Below, one piece after another: positions 10,692 through 18,321 of a DNA stretch of 64,000 bases. Under the pieces are notes generated by a model. The model was not told where the DNA came from, searched no databases, and saw only the letters and a program-made list of their open reading frames with translations. Source of the stretch: Gordonia sp. PP30. Lineage in GTDB: Bacteria > Actinomycetota > Actinomycetes > Mycobacteriales > Mycobacteriaceae. Position 1 is the first letter of the stretch. Every line of letters starts with the position of its first letter. Both the position numbers and the translations under genes were made by a program. Location of the stretch: the NCBI RefSeq assembly GCF_023100845.1, contig NZ_CP095864.1, forward strand, positions 1,488,001 to 1,552,000, read 5' to 3'.

Positions 10692-11506
10692 CGTGGCAGC
10701 ACGGTGCCGTCGACGTCCCAGAAGCGCGGCGGGGGACCGAAGGCCTCGCGGGCGTTGCGCAGCACCAGCGAGCCGAGGGCGCGGTTGCCCGCACCGCCGA
10801 CCGCGGCGCCGATCCCGCCCGGGATCAGTTTGCCGACCAGGATCGGGGCCCGGCGGACGGCGAACTTCTTGACCAGCTTGGTGGTCAGCGTCTTGTTCAG
10901 GCTCGCCAGCCGGCCGGCCGACACGCGTCCTCCGGCCATTCGCACGATCGCGTCGGTGCCGCGCGTCCCGGCGACCTTGCCGAGGGCGGCGACGCCCTCC
11001 TCGCCCATGGCGACGGCCAGGACCAGGGCGCGGCGCCGTTCCGCCTCGTGCGGCGAGATGCCGTGCACCTCGGCGGTGGCCAGCGCGAGCAGCGCGGAGG
11101 CCTCGATGAACACGGCGGTGTCGGCGGTCAGCGCGGACAGCGCGGTGATGGTGCCGACGCCGGGGATCGAGGCCGTGGCGCCGACCGCGGCGCCGGAGGT
11201 GGTGACCGCGTTGAGGTACCGGCGCTCGAGGCGCCGGACGATCTGTTCGGGAGAGTCGTCGGGGTACTTGGCGCGCAGCCGGGTGACGTACTTCGCGACG
11301 GCCGGCTGTTGCAGCCGATGCGCCTTCTCGACGATCCGGGTGACCAGCGCGACGGTCCGCGTGGACTTCTCGGCGGCGTCACGCGGCAGTGCCGTCTCCG
11401 GGACGGCGACGTCGCTCACCGGCACCGGGAGCGCGCCGCCGTGGTAGACGTCGAGCCGGGCGTGCGGGTCCACGACGGTCTTCGCGGCCTTGCTTCTTCG
11501 CGCCAT
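10688..11506 (-). CDS. Conserved hypothetical protein, Rv1249c-like
   Basis: A 272-residue protein with a charged N-terminus and a centre of small hydrophobic residues (AVTTSGAAVGATASIPGVG and a following Ala/Leu-rich helix) that could be one or two membrane segments. A second Gly-rich patch, GKLIPGGIGAAVGGAGNRA, lies near the C-terminus and is reminiscent of EcsC-like proteins. No catalytic motif is visible. Position next to kgd, divergent from an MFS gene, matches the place of Rv1249c in M. tuberculosis (from memory). ATG at 11504-11506; its stop overlaps the GTG of the ABC exporter by four bases, so the two are translationally coupled and may act together. The function is unknown. Confidence 0.8.
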   Translation of the reverse strand: MARRSKAAKTVVDPHARLDVYHGGALPVPVSDVAVPETALPRDAAEKSTRTVALVTRIVEKAHRLQQPAVAKYVTRLRAKYPDDSPEQIVRRLERRYLNAVTTSGAAVGATASIPGVGTITALSALTADTAVFIEASALLALATAEVHGISPHEAERRRALVLAVAMGEEGVAALGKVAGTRGTDAIVRMAGGRVSAGRLASLNKTLTTKLVKKFAVRRAPILVGKLIPGGIGAAVGGAGNRALGSLVLRNAREAFGPPPRFWDVDGTVLPR

Positions 11507-11664
11507 CTGCTGCTCCGTTCTCGCGGGCGGACGGGCTGTTCTCCGCCGCCGTCCAGATTAGGGGAACTCGCGTTGTCGGCGGTCGGTGCTACTGTCGGCT
11601 CGCTCCGCTGACAGGTGCGGCCGCGGGCCGCGCTCGCGGCCCCGCCGAACCGAGGATGACCGTT

Positions 11665-13158
11665 ATGACCGTTCCCGCTCCGCCGCAGTTCAAGTCGGTC
11701 ACCGACCGCCCGTGGGCCGCGTTGCTCGCCCTGTGCGTCGGCTTCTTCATGATCCTGGTCGACATGTCGATCGTGGCGGTCGCACAGCCGGAGATCATGG
11801 AGGCGCTGCACGCCGGCGTCAACGGGATCGTCTGGGTGTCCAGCGCCTACCTGCTCACCTACGCGGTGCCGCTGCTGATCGCCGGCCGGCTCGGCGACAA
11901 GTTCGGGCCGAAGAACGTCTACCAGGTGGGCCTCGTGGTGTTCACGCTCGCGAGCATCTGGTGCGGTCTGGCCGGCTCGATCGGCGAATTGATCGCGGCT
12001 CGCGCGGTGCAGGGTATCGGTGCGGCGCTGATCACTCCGCAGACCATGGCGCTGGTGACCCGGATCTTCCCGCCCGAGCGGCGGGGTGCGGCGATGGGCG
12101 TGTGGGGCACCGTCGCCGGTGTCGCGACGCTGGTCGGCCCGCTGCTGGGCGGCATCCTGACCGACAATCTCGGCTGGGAGTGGATCTTCTTCATCAACGT
12201 GCCGGTCGGCGCGGTCGGCCTGGTCCTGGCCGCGACGCTGGTCCCGCAGGTGGAGACGCACGATCACCGTTTCGACTGGATCGGCGTGATCCTCTCCGGG
12301 CTGGGTCTGACGGCGCTCGTCTTCGGCGTCCAGGAGGGCCAGACCTATCACTGGGCGGCGTGGATCTGGGTGCTGATCGCGGTCGGGGTGGCGCTCATGG
12401 GGCTGTTCCTGCTGTGGGAGGCCCGCACGCGCACCGAGGCGCTGGTGCCGCTGAGCCTGTTCCGGGAACGCAATTTCTCGCTCTGCAACGTCGGCATCAC
12501 CTCGATGGGCTTCGCGGTGTCCGGCTCGATGATTCCGCTGATGTTCTTCCTGCAGTTCGTGGGCGGCATGTCGCCGACGCGGTCGGCGCTGATGATGGTG
12601 CCGATGGCCGTGCTCACCGGTGTGTGCTCGCCGATCGTCGGGCGGATCCTGGACCGGGTGCATCCGCGCAACATCATCTCCACCGGCCTGGCCGGGTACG
12701 CGATCGCGACCGGGCTGCTCGGCTGGCTGATGACGCCGTCGACGCCGGTGTGGCAGCTGCTGATCCCGACGTGCCTGATGGGCCTGTCGTCGGCGTGCAT
12801 CTGGGCGCCGCTGGCCGCGACGGCCACGCGCAATCTGCCGTGGAGCGACGCCGGCGCGGGCGCGGGTGTGTACAACACCACCCGGATGATCGGCTCGGTG
12901 GTCGGCACGGCGGCGATCGGCGCGCTGATGATGACCTTGCTGGCCGACAAGCTGCCGGGGATGAACGCGGCGGCCTCGGAGGGATCGAAGGTGCACCGGC
13001 TGCCCGAGGTGGTGTTCGGGGTGCACGTGCGCGAGGGCTTCGCCTCGGCCATGGGACAGTCGTTGTTCCTGGGCGCGGCGGTGCTCGTCGTCGGTGCGAT
13101 CGCCACCCTCTTCCTGGTCCGGCCCGACCATCAGGGATCGCCGCGCGGCGCGGCCTGA
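11665..13158 (+). CDS. MFS exporter, DHA2 (EmrB/QacA-like) family
   Basis: A 497-residue drug:H+ antiporter-type permease with about 14 hydrophobic segments, the DHA2 layout. Family motifs visible: the first helix with LVDMSIVAVAQPEIM, the loop 2-3 motif GRLGDKFGPKNVY (motif A), RAVQGIGAALITPQT, and motif C in helix 5 (GPLLGGILTDNLGWEWIFFI). The ATG at 11665 is preferred because GAGG sits nine bases upstream; an in-frame ATG at 11656 has the GAGG abutting it. Divergent from the Rv1249c-like gene, in the place where M. tuberculosis has Rv1250 (recalled). Substrates are unknown; export of toxic organics is the family role. Confidence 0.93.
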   Translation: MTVPAPPQFKSVTDRPWAALLALCVGFFMILVDMSIVAVAQPEIMEALHAGVNGIVWVSSAYLLTYAVPLLIAGRLGDKFGPKNVYQVGLVVFTLASIWCGLAGSIGELIAARAVQGIGAALITPQTMALVTRIFPPERRGAAMGVWGTVAGVATLVGPLLGGILTDNLGWEWIFFINVPVGAVGLVLAATLVPQVETHDHRFDWIGVILSGLGLTALVFGVQEGQTYHWAAWIWVLIAVGVALMGLFLLWEARTRTEALVPLSLFRERNFSLCNVGITSMGFAVSGSMIPLMFFLQFVGGMSPTRSALMMVPMAVLTGVCSPIVGRILDRVHPRNIISTGLAGYAIATGLLGWLMTPSTPVWQLLIPTCLMGLSSACIWAPLAATATRNLPWSDAGAGAGVYNTTRMIGSVVGTAAIGALMMTLLADKLPGMNAAASEGSKVHRLPEVVFGVHVREGFASAMGQSLFLGAAVLVVGAIATLFLVRPDHQGSPRGAA

Positions 13159-13228
13159 CCGACTTTGTCGGAGGGGCCTCCTACCATCGTCTCGACGAGG
13201 TGGTCGACGACAGCGAAAGGGGGCCGCC

Positions 13229-14446
13229 ATGACCGTGCCACTGTTCGATCTGCCCGAGTCGGAGCCCGGAACCGCCGTCGGCGGCGACGCGGCGCGCGAG
13301 GTCACCTTCCTGCACACCGCCGACTGGCAGCTCGGCATGACCCGGCATTTCCTGGGCGCCGACGCGCAGCACACGTACGACGCCGCCCGCGCGGACGCGG
13401 TCGCCGAGATAGGCAGGCTCGCGGCCCGGACCGGCGCCGAATTCGTGGTGGTCTGCGGCGACGTGTTCGACGACCCGCGCGTCTCGTCGCGGATCATCCG
13501 CCGCACGCTCGACGCCCTCGGCGACTATCCGGCACCGGTGTATCTGCTGCCCGGCAACCACGACCCGCTCGACGCGACCTCGGTGTACCGGAGTGCGACC
13601 TTCGCCGCGGCCTGCCCGCCGAACGTGCACGTGCTCGAGAAAGCAGGCCTCGTCCGTGTCCGGGACGGGGTCACCCTGGTGGCGGCGCCGTGGACCACCA
13701 AGCGCCCGGACGGCGACCTGATCGCCGAGCAGCTGGCCCGGCTGGGGCCCGCCGACGAGGTGCGGATCGTGGTCGGGCACGGCGGTGTCGACACGTTCAG
13801 TCCGGGGTCGGATCCGGCCCGGGTGGCCGCGGCGGATCTGGAGGCCGCGGTACGGTCCGGTCTGGTCGACTACGTGGCACTGGGCGACCGGCACTCGGCG
13901 ACGCCGATCGGGGAGTCCGGCCGGATCTGGTACGCGGGTGCCCCCGAGGTCACCGACTTCGATCACGTCGAGACCGGCTCGGGCCAGGTCCTGGCGGTGA
14001 CCGTGGGCCGGGATGCCGGGGCCGCGCGCGAGGTGGAGGTGGTCCCGCACCGCGTCGGACAGTGGACCTTCACGACTCTCCGCCAGGACGTCGACGGCGC
14101 CGCCGACCTCGAGGTGCTGCGGGAACGCTTGACGGCGCTGCCGGACAAGTCGCGGACCGTGGTCAAACTGGCCCTGGTGGGCACCCTGAGCCTGGCCGAC
14201 GAGGCGGCCTTCGATGCGCTCTTCGCCGAGTTCGCCGAGCGCCTGGCCGGGCTGTGGCTGTGGGAGCGCCACCACGACCTGACCGTCGTCGCCGATCCGT
14301 CCGACGTGTCGGCGCTCGGTCTGCAGGGGTACGCGGCGCAGGCGGCGGACGAGCTGTCGGCTCTCGCCGCCGGCGAAACGCCCGAGGCCGGGGCGGCGCG
14401 CAGCGCGCTGTCGCTGTTGTTCCGGCTGGCGGGATCGTCGTCGTGA
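13229..14446 (+). CDS. SbcD-like DNA repair exonuclease (metallophosphoesterase)
   Basis: A 405-residue calcineurin-like phosphoesterase of the SbcD/Mre11 group. Metal-binding motifs are in order: HTADWQLG (DxH equivalent), VVCGDVFDDP (GDxxD), LLPGNHDPLD (GNHD) and GHGG with a later GDRHS. This matches a two-metal nuclease. The C-terminal part would be the capping region that contacts the ATPase. AAAGG-type ribosome site upstream of ATG 13229. Its TGA overlaps the GTG of the next gene by four bases, so nuclease and ATPase are made in a coupled way. The pair corresponds to Rv1277/Rv1278 of M. tuberculosis (recalled), a lineage distinct from canonical SbcCD. Likely role: processing of DNA ends or hairpins. 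Confidence 0.9.
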   Translation: MTVPLFDLPESEPGTAVGGDAAREVTFLHTADWQLGMTRHFLGADAQHTYDAARADAVAEIGRLAARTGAEFVVVCGDVFDDPRVSSRIIRRTLDALGDYPAPVYLLPGNHDPLDATSVYRSATFAAACPPNVHVLEKAGLVRVRDGVTLVAAPWTTKRPDGDLIAEQLARLGPADEVRIVVGHGGVDTFSPGSDPARVAAADLEAAVRSGLVDYVALGDRHSATPIGESGRIWYAGAPEVTDFDHVETGSGQVLAVTVGRDAGAAREVEVVPHRVGQWTFTTLRQDVDGAADLEVLRERLTALPDKSRTVVKLALVGTLSLADEAAFDALFAEFAERLAGLWLWERHHDLTVVADPSDVSALGLQGYAAQAADELSALAAGETPEAGAARSALSLLFRLAGSSS

Positions 14447-17046
14447 GACTCCACCGGCTGCGCCTGCGCGACTACCGCGGCATCGCCGAGCGGGAGATCG
14501 ACTTCGCCGACTCGGGGATCACCGTGGTCGAGGGTGCGAACGAGGCGGGCAAGTCGTCGATGATCGAGGCGCTCGACCTGCTGCTGCAATATCCGTCGAG
14601 CAGCAAGAGCACGGCGGTGCGCGCGGTGCAGCCGGCCGGGCGGGACGTGGGTTCGGAGGTCTTCGCCGAGATCAGCTGTGGACATTGGCGTTTCGAATAC
14701 TTCAAGCGGTTCAACAAGAAGGCCGAGGCGGCGCTCACGATCATCGAGCCGCGCCGCGAACAGCTCACCGGGCGGGCGGCGCACGAGCGCGTCGAGCAGA
14801 TCCTCGCCGAGTCGCTGGACAGCCCGCTCTACCGGGCGCTGCGGTTGCAGCAGTCGGGTGCGCCCGAACTCGGTCGGCTGAGCGATTCGTCGGCGCTGGC
14901 GCGGGCCCTCGATCGGGTCACCACACCGGTCGACGCTCACGCGGACGACGGCGACGGCGACGCGGACGCCCAGGCGCTGATCGCGGCCGCGGAAGCCGAG
15001 TACCAGCGGTACTACACGCTCAAGGCGGGCCGCCCGGCCGGTGAGCTCGCCGCGGCGATGGCGGCGGCCCGGGCGGCGCGCGCGGAGCTGGACGAGCGCC
15101 ATCGTGGACTGGACGCGGCGGAACGGGCCGCCGCCGAACTGCCGGAGGTGGAGCAGGCGTACCGGGAGGCGACGGCGGCCGAGGTGCACGCGCTCGAGGA
15201 ACTGGCAGACGCGGGCCGTCGGGTGGCGGACGCCGAGAAGGTCGCCGCCGCGCTGGATCAGGCCGCCGAGCGGGCGCAGCGCCGGGAGATCGCCGTGCGG
15301 CTCGCCGAGCGTGACCTGGCCGACCGCCAGGACGCTCAGCGCCGGGTCGCCGTCCTCGCGGACCAGGTCGACGCGGCACGGGAGTCGGCCGCGGAGCTGG
15401 CCGGGACGGCGGAGCGCGCCGACGCCGAGGTCGCAGAGCTGGACGGGGCCGTGACGGCGGCGCGGGCGCGGCACGAGGCGCTGGCCGCGGAGCTGACGGC
15501 CGCAGTCGAGGCCGAGAGGGTACGTGCCGATCGCGCCCGGATCGCCGAGATCGAGGCCGTGCTGAACGAGCTGAGTGAACTCGCCGCCTCGCGCGCCGGG
15601 ATCGTCGCCGGACTGGAGTCGAATCCGGTCGGCGCGGAGCAGGCGGAGCAGGCGGTGCGCCTGGATCGTGCGCTGGCCGTCGCGCAGGCGCGCGTCGAGG
15701 CCGCTGCCGCCCGCGTCGAGGTCACCCCGCTCGGCGGCGAGGAGGTCCTCGTCGACGGTGCGGCGATCGGTGACGCGGTCGCGCTGTCCGCTGTCGGGGA
15801 CACCGTGATCGAGACCACCGGTGTCCGGGTCCGGGTGATCGGCGCCGCGGGCACTCGCGCGCTGTCGGACGACCTCGATGCGTTGCGGCGATCGGAACGG
15901 GAACTGCTGACCGGTTGCCGGGTCGAGTCGCTGGCGGAGGTGGCCGTGCGCGCCGCCGAGCGTGGCGCCGCAGAACGTGCGCTCGCCGACGTCGAGGCCG
16001 CCGGCCGGCGGCTGCTCGGCGGGTCGACGGAGCAGGCGCTGTCCGGCGAGCGTGACCGGCTGCTCGCGGCGTCGCCCGGCGAGGCGCCGGCCGCCGGCGA
16101 CCGGCCGGTGGACCGGTTGCGGGCCGCCGAGCGTGAGCAGCAGGGGTTGGTGGCGCGTGGCGAGCGGGCGGCGAGTGCGCGTCGTGCGGAGGCCGCCGCG
16201 GCGCGGGTGCGTGCGCAGGCGCAGGCGGAGACCGCCGAGCGGGCGGCGTCGGACCTGGCCGTCGCTCGTGCCGAACTGCTGGAACAGCGCGCGCGGATCA
16301 GCGACGAGGCCCTGTCCGGCGTCGCGGACACGGCGCGGGCCGAGCACGCCGAGGCGTGTGCCGTCGTCGACGAGCAGCGGGCTCGGGCGCAGCGGCTGGA
16401 CCTGCCGGGGCTTCGTGCCGCCTGCGCCGAGGCCGAACAGCGGCTGGACCGGTTGCGCGGCCGGATCGGGTCGCTGCGGGATCAGCGGACGCAGTTGCGC
16501 ACGCTGATCGAGCAGTGCCGCACCGAGAACCGGCTCGACGACCTCACCCGTGCCCAGACCGCCGATCGGGCCGCCGCGGCCGAGCTGGAGCGCGTTACCC
16601 GGCGGGCCGAGGGCGCCCGGCTGCTGTACCGGACGCTCACGCGTACGCGCGCCGAGAGTCGTGCGCGGTATGTCGCGCCGTTCACCGAGCGGCTGGAGAC
16701 GCTCGCCAAGCCCGTCTTCGGGGAGTCGGTGCGCTTCGAGGTCGATGACGACTTCACCATCGCCAGCCGCACGCTCGACGGTGTGACCGTCGATGCGAGC
16801 GCCCTGTCCGGGGGAGCGCGGGAGCAGCTGGGCCTGATCGCCCGGCTCGCCTGCGCGATGATCGTCGACCCCGGTGACGGCGTCCCGGTGATCCTCGACG
16901 ATGCCCTCGGCTACTCCGACCCGGCGCGGCTGGCCTCGATGGCCGGTGTGCTCGGCGACGCCGCCGGCGGCGCGCAGATCATCGTCCTGACCTGCACCCC
17001 GGATCGCTACGCGGCGGTGCCCGACGCCCGGGTGGTGGCCGTCTAG
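14443..17046 (+). CDS. SbcC-like AAA/SMC-type ATPase
   Basis: An 867-residue RecN/SbcC/Rad50-type ATPase. The N-terminus LHRLRLRDYRGI leads to Walker A EGANEAGKSS near residue 30. The middle (about residues 190-690) is Ala/Glu/Arg-rich coiled coil without an obvious CxxC zinc hook. The C-terminus has an ABC signature-like LSGGAREQLGLIARLACA and Walker B VPVILDDALGYSD. GTG start at 14443 overlaps the stop of the SbcD-like gene. The same frame is open upstream through the whole preceding gene, but that is a codon-bias shadow and homology starts at 14443. Together with its partner it would form an ATP-gated nuclease. The absence of a zinc hook suggests a different dimer tether from Rad50. Confidence 0.88.
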   Translation: MRLHRLRLRDYRGIAEREIDFADSGITVVEGANEAGKSSMIEALDLLLQYPSSSKSTAVRAVQPAGRDVGSEVFAEISCGHWRFEYFKRFNKKAEAALTIIEPRREQLTGRAAHERVEQILAESLDSPLYRALRLQQSGAPELGRLSDSSALARALDRVTTPVDAHADDGDGDADAQALIAAAEAEYQRYYTLKAGRPAGELAAAMAAARAARAELDERHRGLDAAERAAAELPEVEQAYREATAAEVHALEELADAGRRVADAEKVAAALDQAAERAQRREIAVRLAERDLADRQDAQRRVAVLADQVDAARESAAELAGTAERADAEVAELDGAVTAARARHEALAAELTAAVEAERVRADRARIAEIEAVLNELSELAASRAGIVAGLESNPVGAEQAEQAVRLDRALAVAQARVEAAAARVEVTPLGGEEVLVDGAAIGDAVALSAVGDTVIETTGVRVRVIGAAGTRALSDDLDALRRSERELLTGCRVESLAEVAVRAAERGAAERALADVEAAGRRLLGGSTEQALSGERDRLLAASPGEAPAAGDRPVDRLRAAEREQQGLVARGERAASARRAEAAAARVRAQAQAETAERAASDLAVARAELLEQRARISDEALSGVADTARAEHAEACAVVDEQRARAQRLDLPGLRAACAEAEQRLDRLRGRIGSLRDQRTQLRTLIEQCRTENRLDDLTRAQTADRAAAAELERVTRRAEGARLLYRTLTRTRAESRARYVAPFTERLETLAKPVFGESVRFEVDDDFTIASRTLDGVTVDASALSGGAREQLGLIARLACAMIVDPGDGVPVILDDALGYSDPARLASMAGVLGDAAGGAQIIVLTCTPDRYAAVPDARVVAV

Positions 17047-17112
17047 CGCGCGCCGCGACCCCCGTGTTGGGGTCCGCGGCATGGGTGCGCTAATGTTGCT
17101 CTCGCTTCACCC

Positions 17113-17185
17113 GCCCCCCTAGCTCAGGGGATAGAGCGTCCGCCTCCGGAGCGGAAGGTCGTAGGTTCGAATCCTACGGGGGGCA
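17113..17185 (+). tRNA. tRNA-Arg (anticodon CCG)
   Basis: A 73-base cloverleaf: acceptor arms GCCCCCC (17113-17119) and GGGGGGC (17178-17184), D-stem GCTC/GAGC, anticodon stem TCCGC/GCGGA around loop CTCCGGA, giving anticodon CCG. The T-arm is GTAGG-TTCGAAT-CCTAC. Discriminator A at 17185; the CCA end is not encoded. It decodes CGG, a common Arg codon in this GC-rich genome. argS lies 13 kb downstream. Confidence 0.97.
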
Positions 17186-17193
17186 CAGATAAA

Positions 17194-17250
17194 CGCAGAA
17201 GAAGACCACTGGCCAGGACCCTATCGGTCCTGGCCAGTGGTCTTTCTGCG
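17194..17250 (+). terminator. Strong hairpin terminator after tRNA-Arg
   Basis: An exceptionally long stem: 18 perfect pairs (17203-17220 with 17226-17243, loop CTATC) extended by seven more pairs (17194-17200 with 17244-17250) past a 2-base bulge. It begins nine bases after the tRNA and would end its transcript. Confidence 0.87.
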
Positions 17251-17344
17251 CCCCGTCCGTCGTTTGCTGCCGGGACTGCCATCTCGCTGAGTCCGATAGA
17301 TATATCAGTTTGCATTGACAGGCTCATGTGTCGTGCCTCACACT

Positions 17345-17383
17345 TCACTATTGGATAGTGAGACCTGTTGCAGAGTATGCAAC
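17345..17383. promoter_or_regulatory. Two adjacent orphan palindromes
   Basis: Two perfect inverted repeats lie five bases apart in a locally AT-rich patch: TCACTAT-TGG-ATAGTGA (17345-17361) and GTTGCA-GAGTA-TGCAAC (17367-17383). They look like protein-binding operators, yet no regulator or intact gene is next to them, only the SHMT remnant. They may be left over from a deleted promoter region. No binding protein is assigned. Confidence 0.4.
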
Positions 17384-17426
17384 TTGCCTGGTCGGACGTG
17401 GAGCTTGCCCGCCGCGGATTCCGGCC

Positions 17427-17609
17427 TCGGGACTGCGCATCGGGACGCCCGCGCTCGCCGCGCGGGGCTTCGGCGCGGACGAGTTCCGGGAGGTGGCCGA
17501 CGTGATTGCGCAGGCGCTGACGGCGCCCGACGGCGCAAATCTCACCGCGCTGGCCGAGCGGGTCTCGGTGCTCGCGGAGCGATTCGAGTTGTACCCCGGT
17601 CTGTCCTGA
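17427..17609 (+). pseudogene. 3' remnant of a serine hydroxymethyltransferase gene (glyA)
   Basis: From Ser at 17427 to the stop at 17609 the reading gives [20 protein letters not shown] and an end in RFELYPGLS. This is the classic C-terminal 60 residues of GlyA, including the conserved Arg of LRIGTPA that binds the substrate carboxylate. Nothing of the preceding 360 residues is present. The frame stays open upstream to a GTG-like start at 17328, but the 33 residues so added are Cys-rich and unrelated. The fragment is followed by a strong hairpin, as a genuine gene end would be. A deletion that removed the 5' part, next to a tRNA gene, is the simplest explanation (inference). A second, very different SHMT homologue exists at 54824. 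Confidence 0.75.
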
Positions 17610-17615
17610 CCGGAT

Positions 17616-17676
17616 CGGCGCCCTGGCCGTCCCCTCGCGTGGTCACCACGCAGCGTAGGGGACGGTCAGGGCGCCG
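17616..17676. terminator. Hairpin terminator downstream of glyA remnant
   Basis: A 20-bp stem with one G-U pair (17616-17635 with 17657-17676) encloses a 21-base loop that itself folds. It lies between convergent genes, and its right arm is also the last codons of the 110-residue membrane protein gene, so it may serve both strands. Confidence 0.78.
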
Positions 17677-17975
17677 AGCATCAGGACCAGCAGAAACCAG
17701 CCCGCGCCTTGCCACGGCACCCACGGCTTGCCACGCGTGTACACCGCGATGCCGGTGCCGAGCGCACCGATCCCGCCGAGCAGGAAGACACCGGGCACGG
17801 CGAGGGCCAGGCCGCGGTTGTCGCCGCCGAGGGCGGCGAAGACGGCCAGCACCACCAGGGCGAGCACGATCACCGCGAGCGCGTAGACCGTCGGCGCCCG
17901 GTAGGGGCGGGGGTCGGACCACCGCTTCTCGACGTCGCGGCGACCGGGGTCCAGGGGTTCTTCGTCGGTAGCCAT
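17643..17975 (-). CDS. Small three-helix membrane protein of unknown function
   Basis: A 110-residue protein: a charged N-terminal 30 residues (EEPLDPGRRDVEKRWSDPRP) followed by three hydrophobic segments, roughly residues 31-50, 56-75 and 90-107. The sequence between helices 2 and 3 is VYTRGKPWVPW. No enzyme motif is visible. ATG 17973-17975. It is convergent with the glyA remnant and divergent from the chaB-SDR unit. Its final codons form half of a terminator stem. Small actinobacterial membrane proteins of this shape are often annotated as DUF2530-like, but I am not certain of that family here. Confidence 0.7.
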   Translation of the reverse strand: MATDEEPLDPGRRDVEKRWSDPRPYRAPTVYALAVIVLALVVLAVFAALGGDNRGLALAVPGVFLLGGIGALGTGIAVYTRGKPWVPWQGAGWFLLVLMLGALTVPYAAW

Positions 17976-18022
17976 GTCTCCGGTCTACGCGTCCCCGGCG
18001 TCGCGGTCCAGCTTCCAGGTGA

Positions 18023-18049
18023 GGTTTACCGTCGAGGTGGAACGGGTAC
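18023..18049 (+). promoter_or_regulatory. SigF-type promoter of the chaB-SDR unit
   Basis: GGTTT (18023-18027), 16 bases, then GGGTAC (18044-18049) matches the mycobacterial SigF consensus GGTTT-N15-17-GGGTAT in all but the last base. The chaB ATG is 39 bases downstream with GAAGGAG between. A SigF-family sigma gene lies 1.1 kb away. Confidence 0.78.
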
Positions 18050-18087
18050 GCGGAGAGGGCCCGGTCACCGATCGAAGGAGCAGAACC

Positions 18088-18321
18088 ATGCCGTACGAAT
18101 CCAGAAGCGAACTGCCCGACTCGGTGCAGCACGTGCTGCCCGCCCACGCGCAGGAGATCTATCGCGAGGCGTTCAACCACGCCTACGACGAGTATTCCGA
18201 CCCGGACAAGCGCCGCGGCCACGCCGGCCGGGAGGAGACGGCGCACAAGGTGGCGTGGTCCGCCGTCGAGAAGGGCGGCTATCGCAAGGGCGACGACGAC
18301 AAGTGGCACCGGGACTCGTGA
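18088..18321 (+). CDS. chaB: ChaB family protein
   Basis: A 77-residue ChaB-domain protein. It starts MPYESRSELPDSVQHVLP and continues HAQEIYREAFNHAYDEY, the conserved core of the family, ending KWHRDS. ChaB was named a cation-transport regulator in E. coli, but in actinobacteria small ChaB proteins are common members of general stress regulons (family knowledge). The ATG at 18088 has a strong GAAGGAG site. The stop overlaps the next ATG by one base (TGATG), so the two genes are coupled, and a near-consensus SigF promoter sits 39 bases upstream. Confidence 0.9.
   Translation: MPYESRSELPDSVQHVLPAHAQEIYREAFNHAYDEYSDPDKRRGHAGREETAHKVAWSAVEKGGYRKGDDDKWHRDS

Noticed and set aside
13165-14442. In-frame extension of the SbcC-like gene back through the SbcD-like gene
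   Set aside because: The extra 426 codons are an Arg-rich shadow of the SbcD-like gene. The SbcC-like homology starts at GTG 14443, which overlaps the SbcD stop by four bases.
17328-17426. N-terminal extension making the glyA remnant a 93-residue gene
   Set aside because: The added 33 residues have no SHMT similarity and cross the palindromes; no ribosome site is evident.
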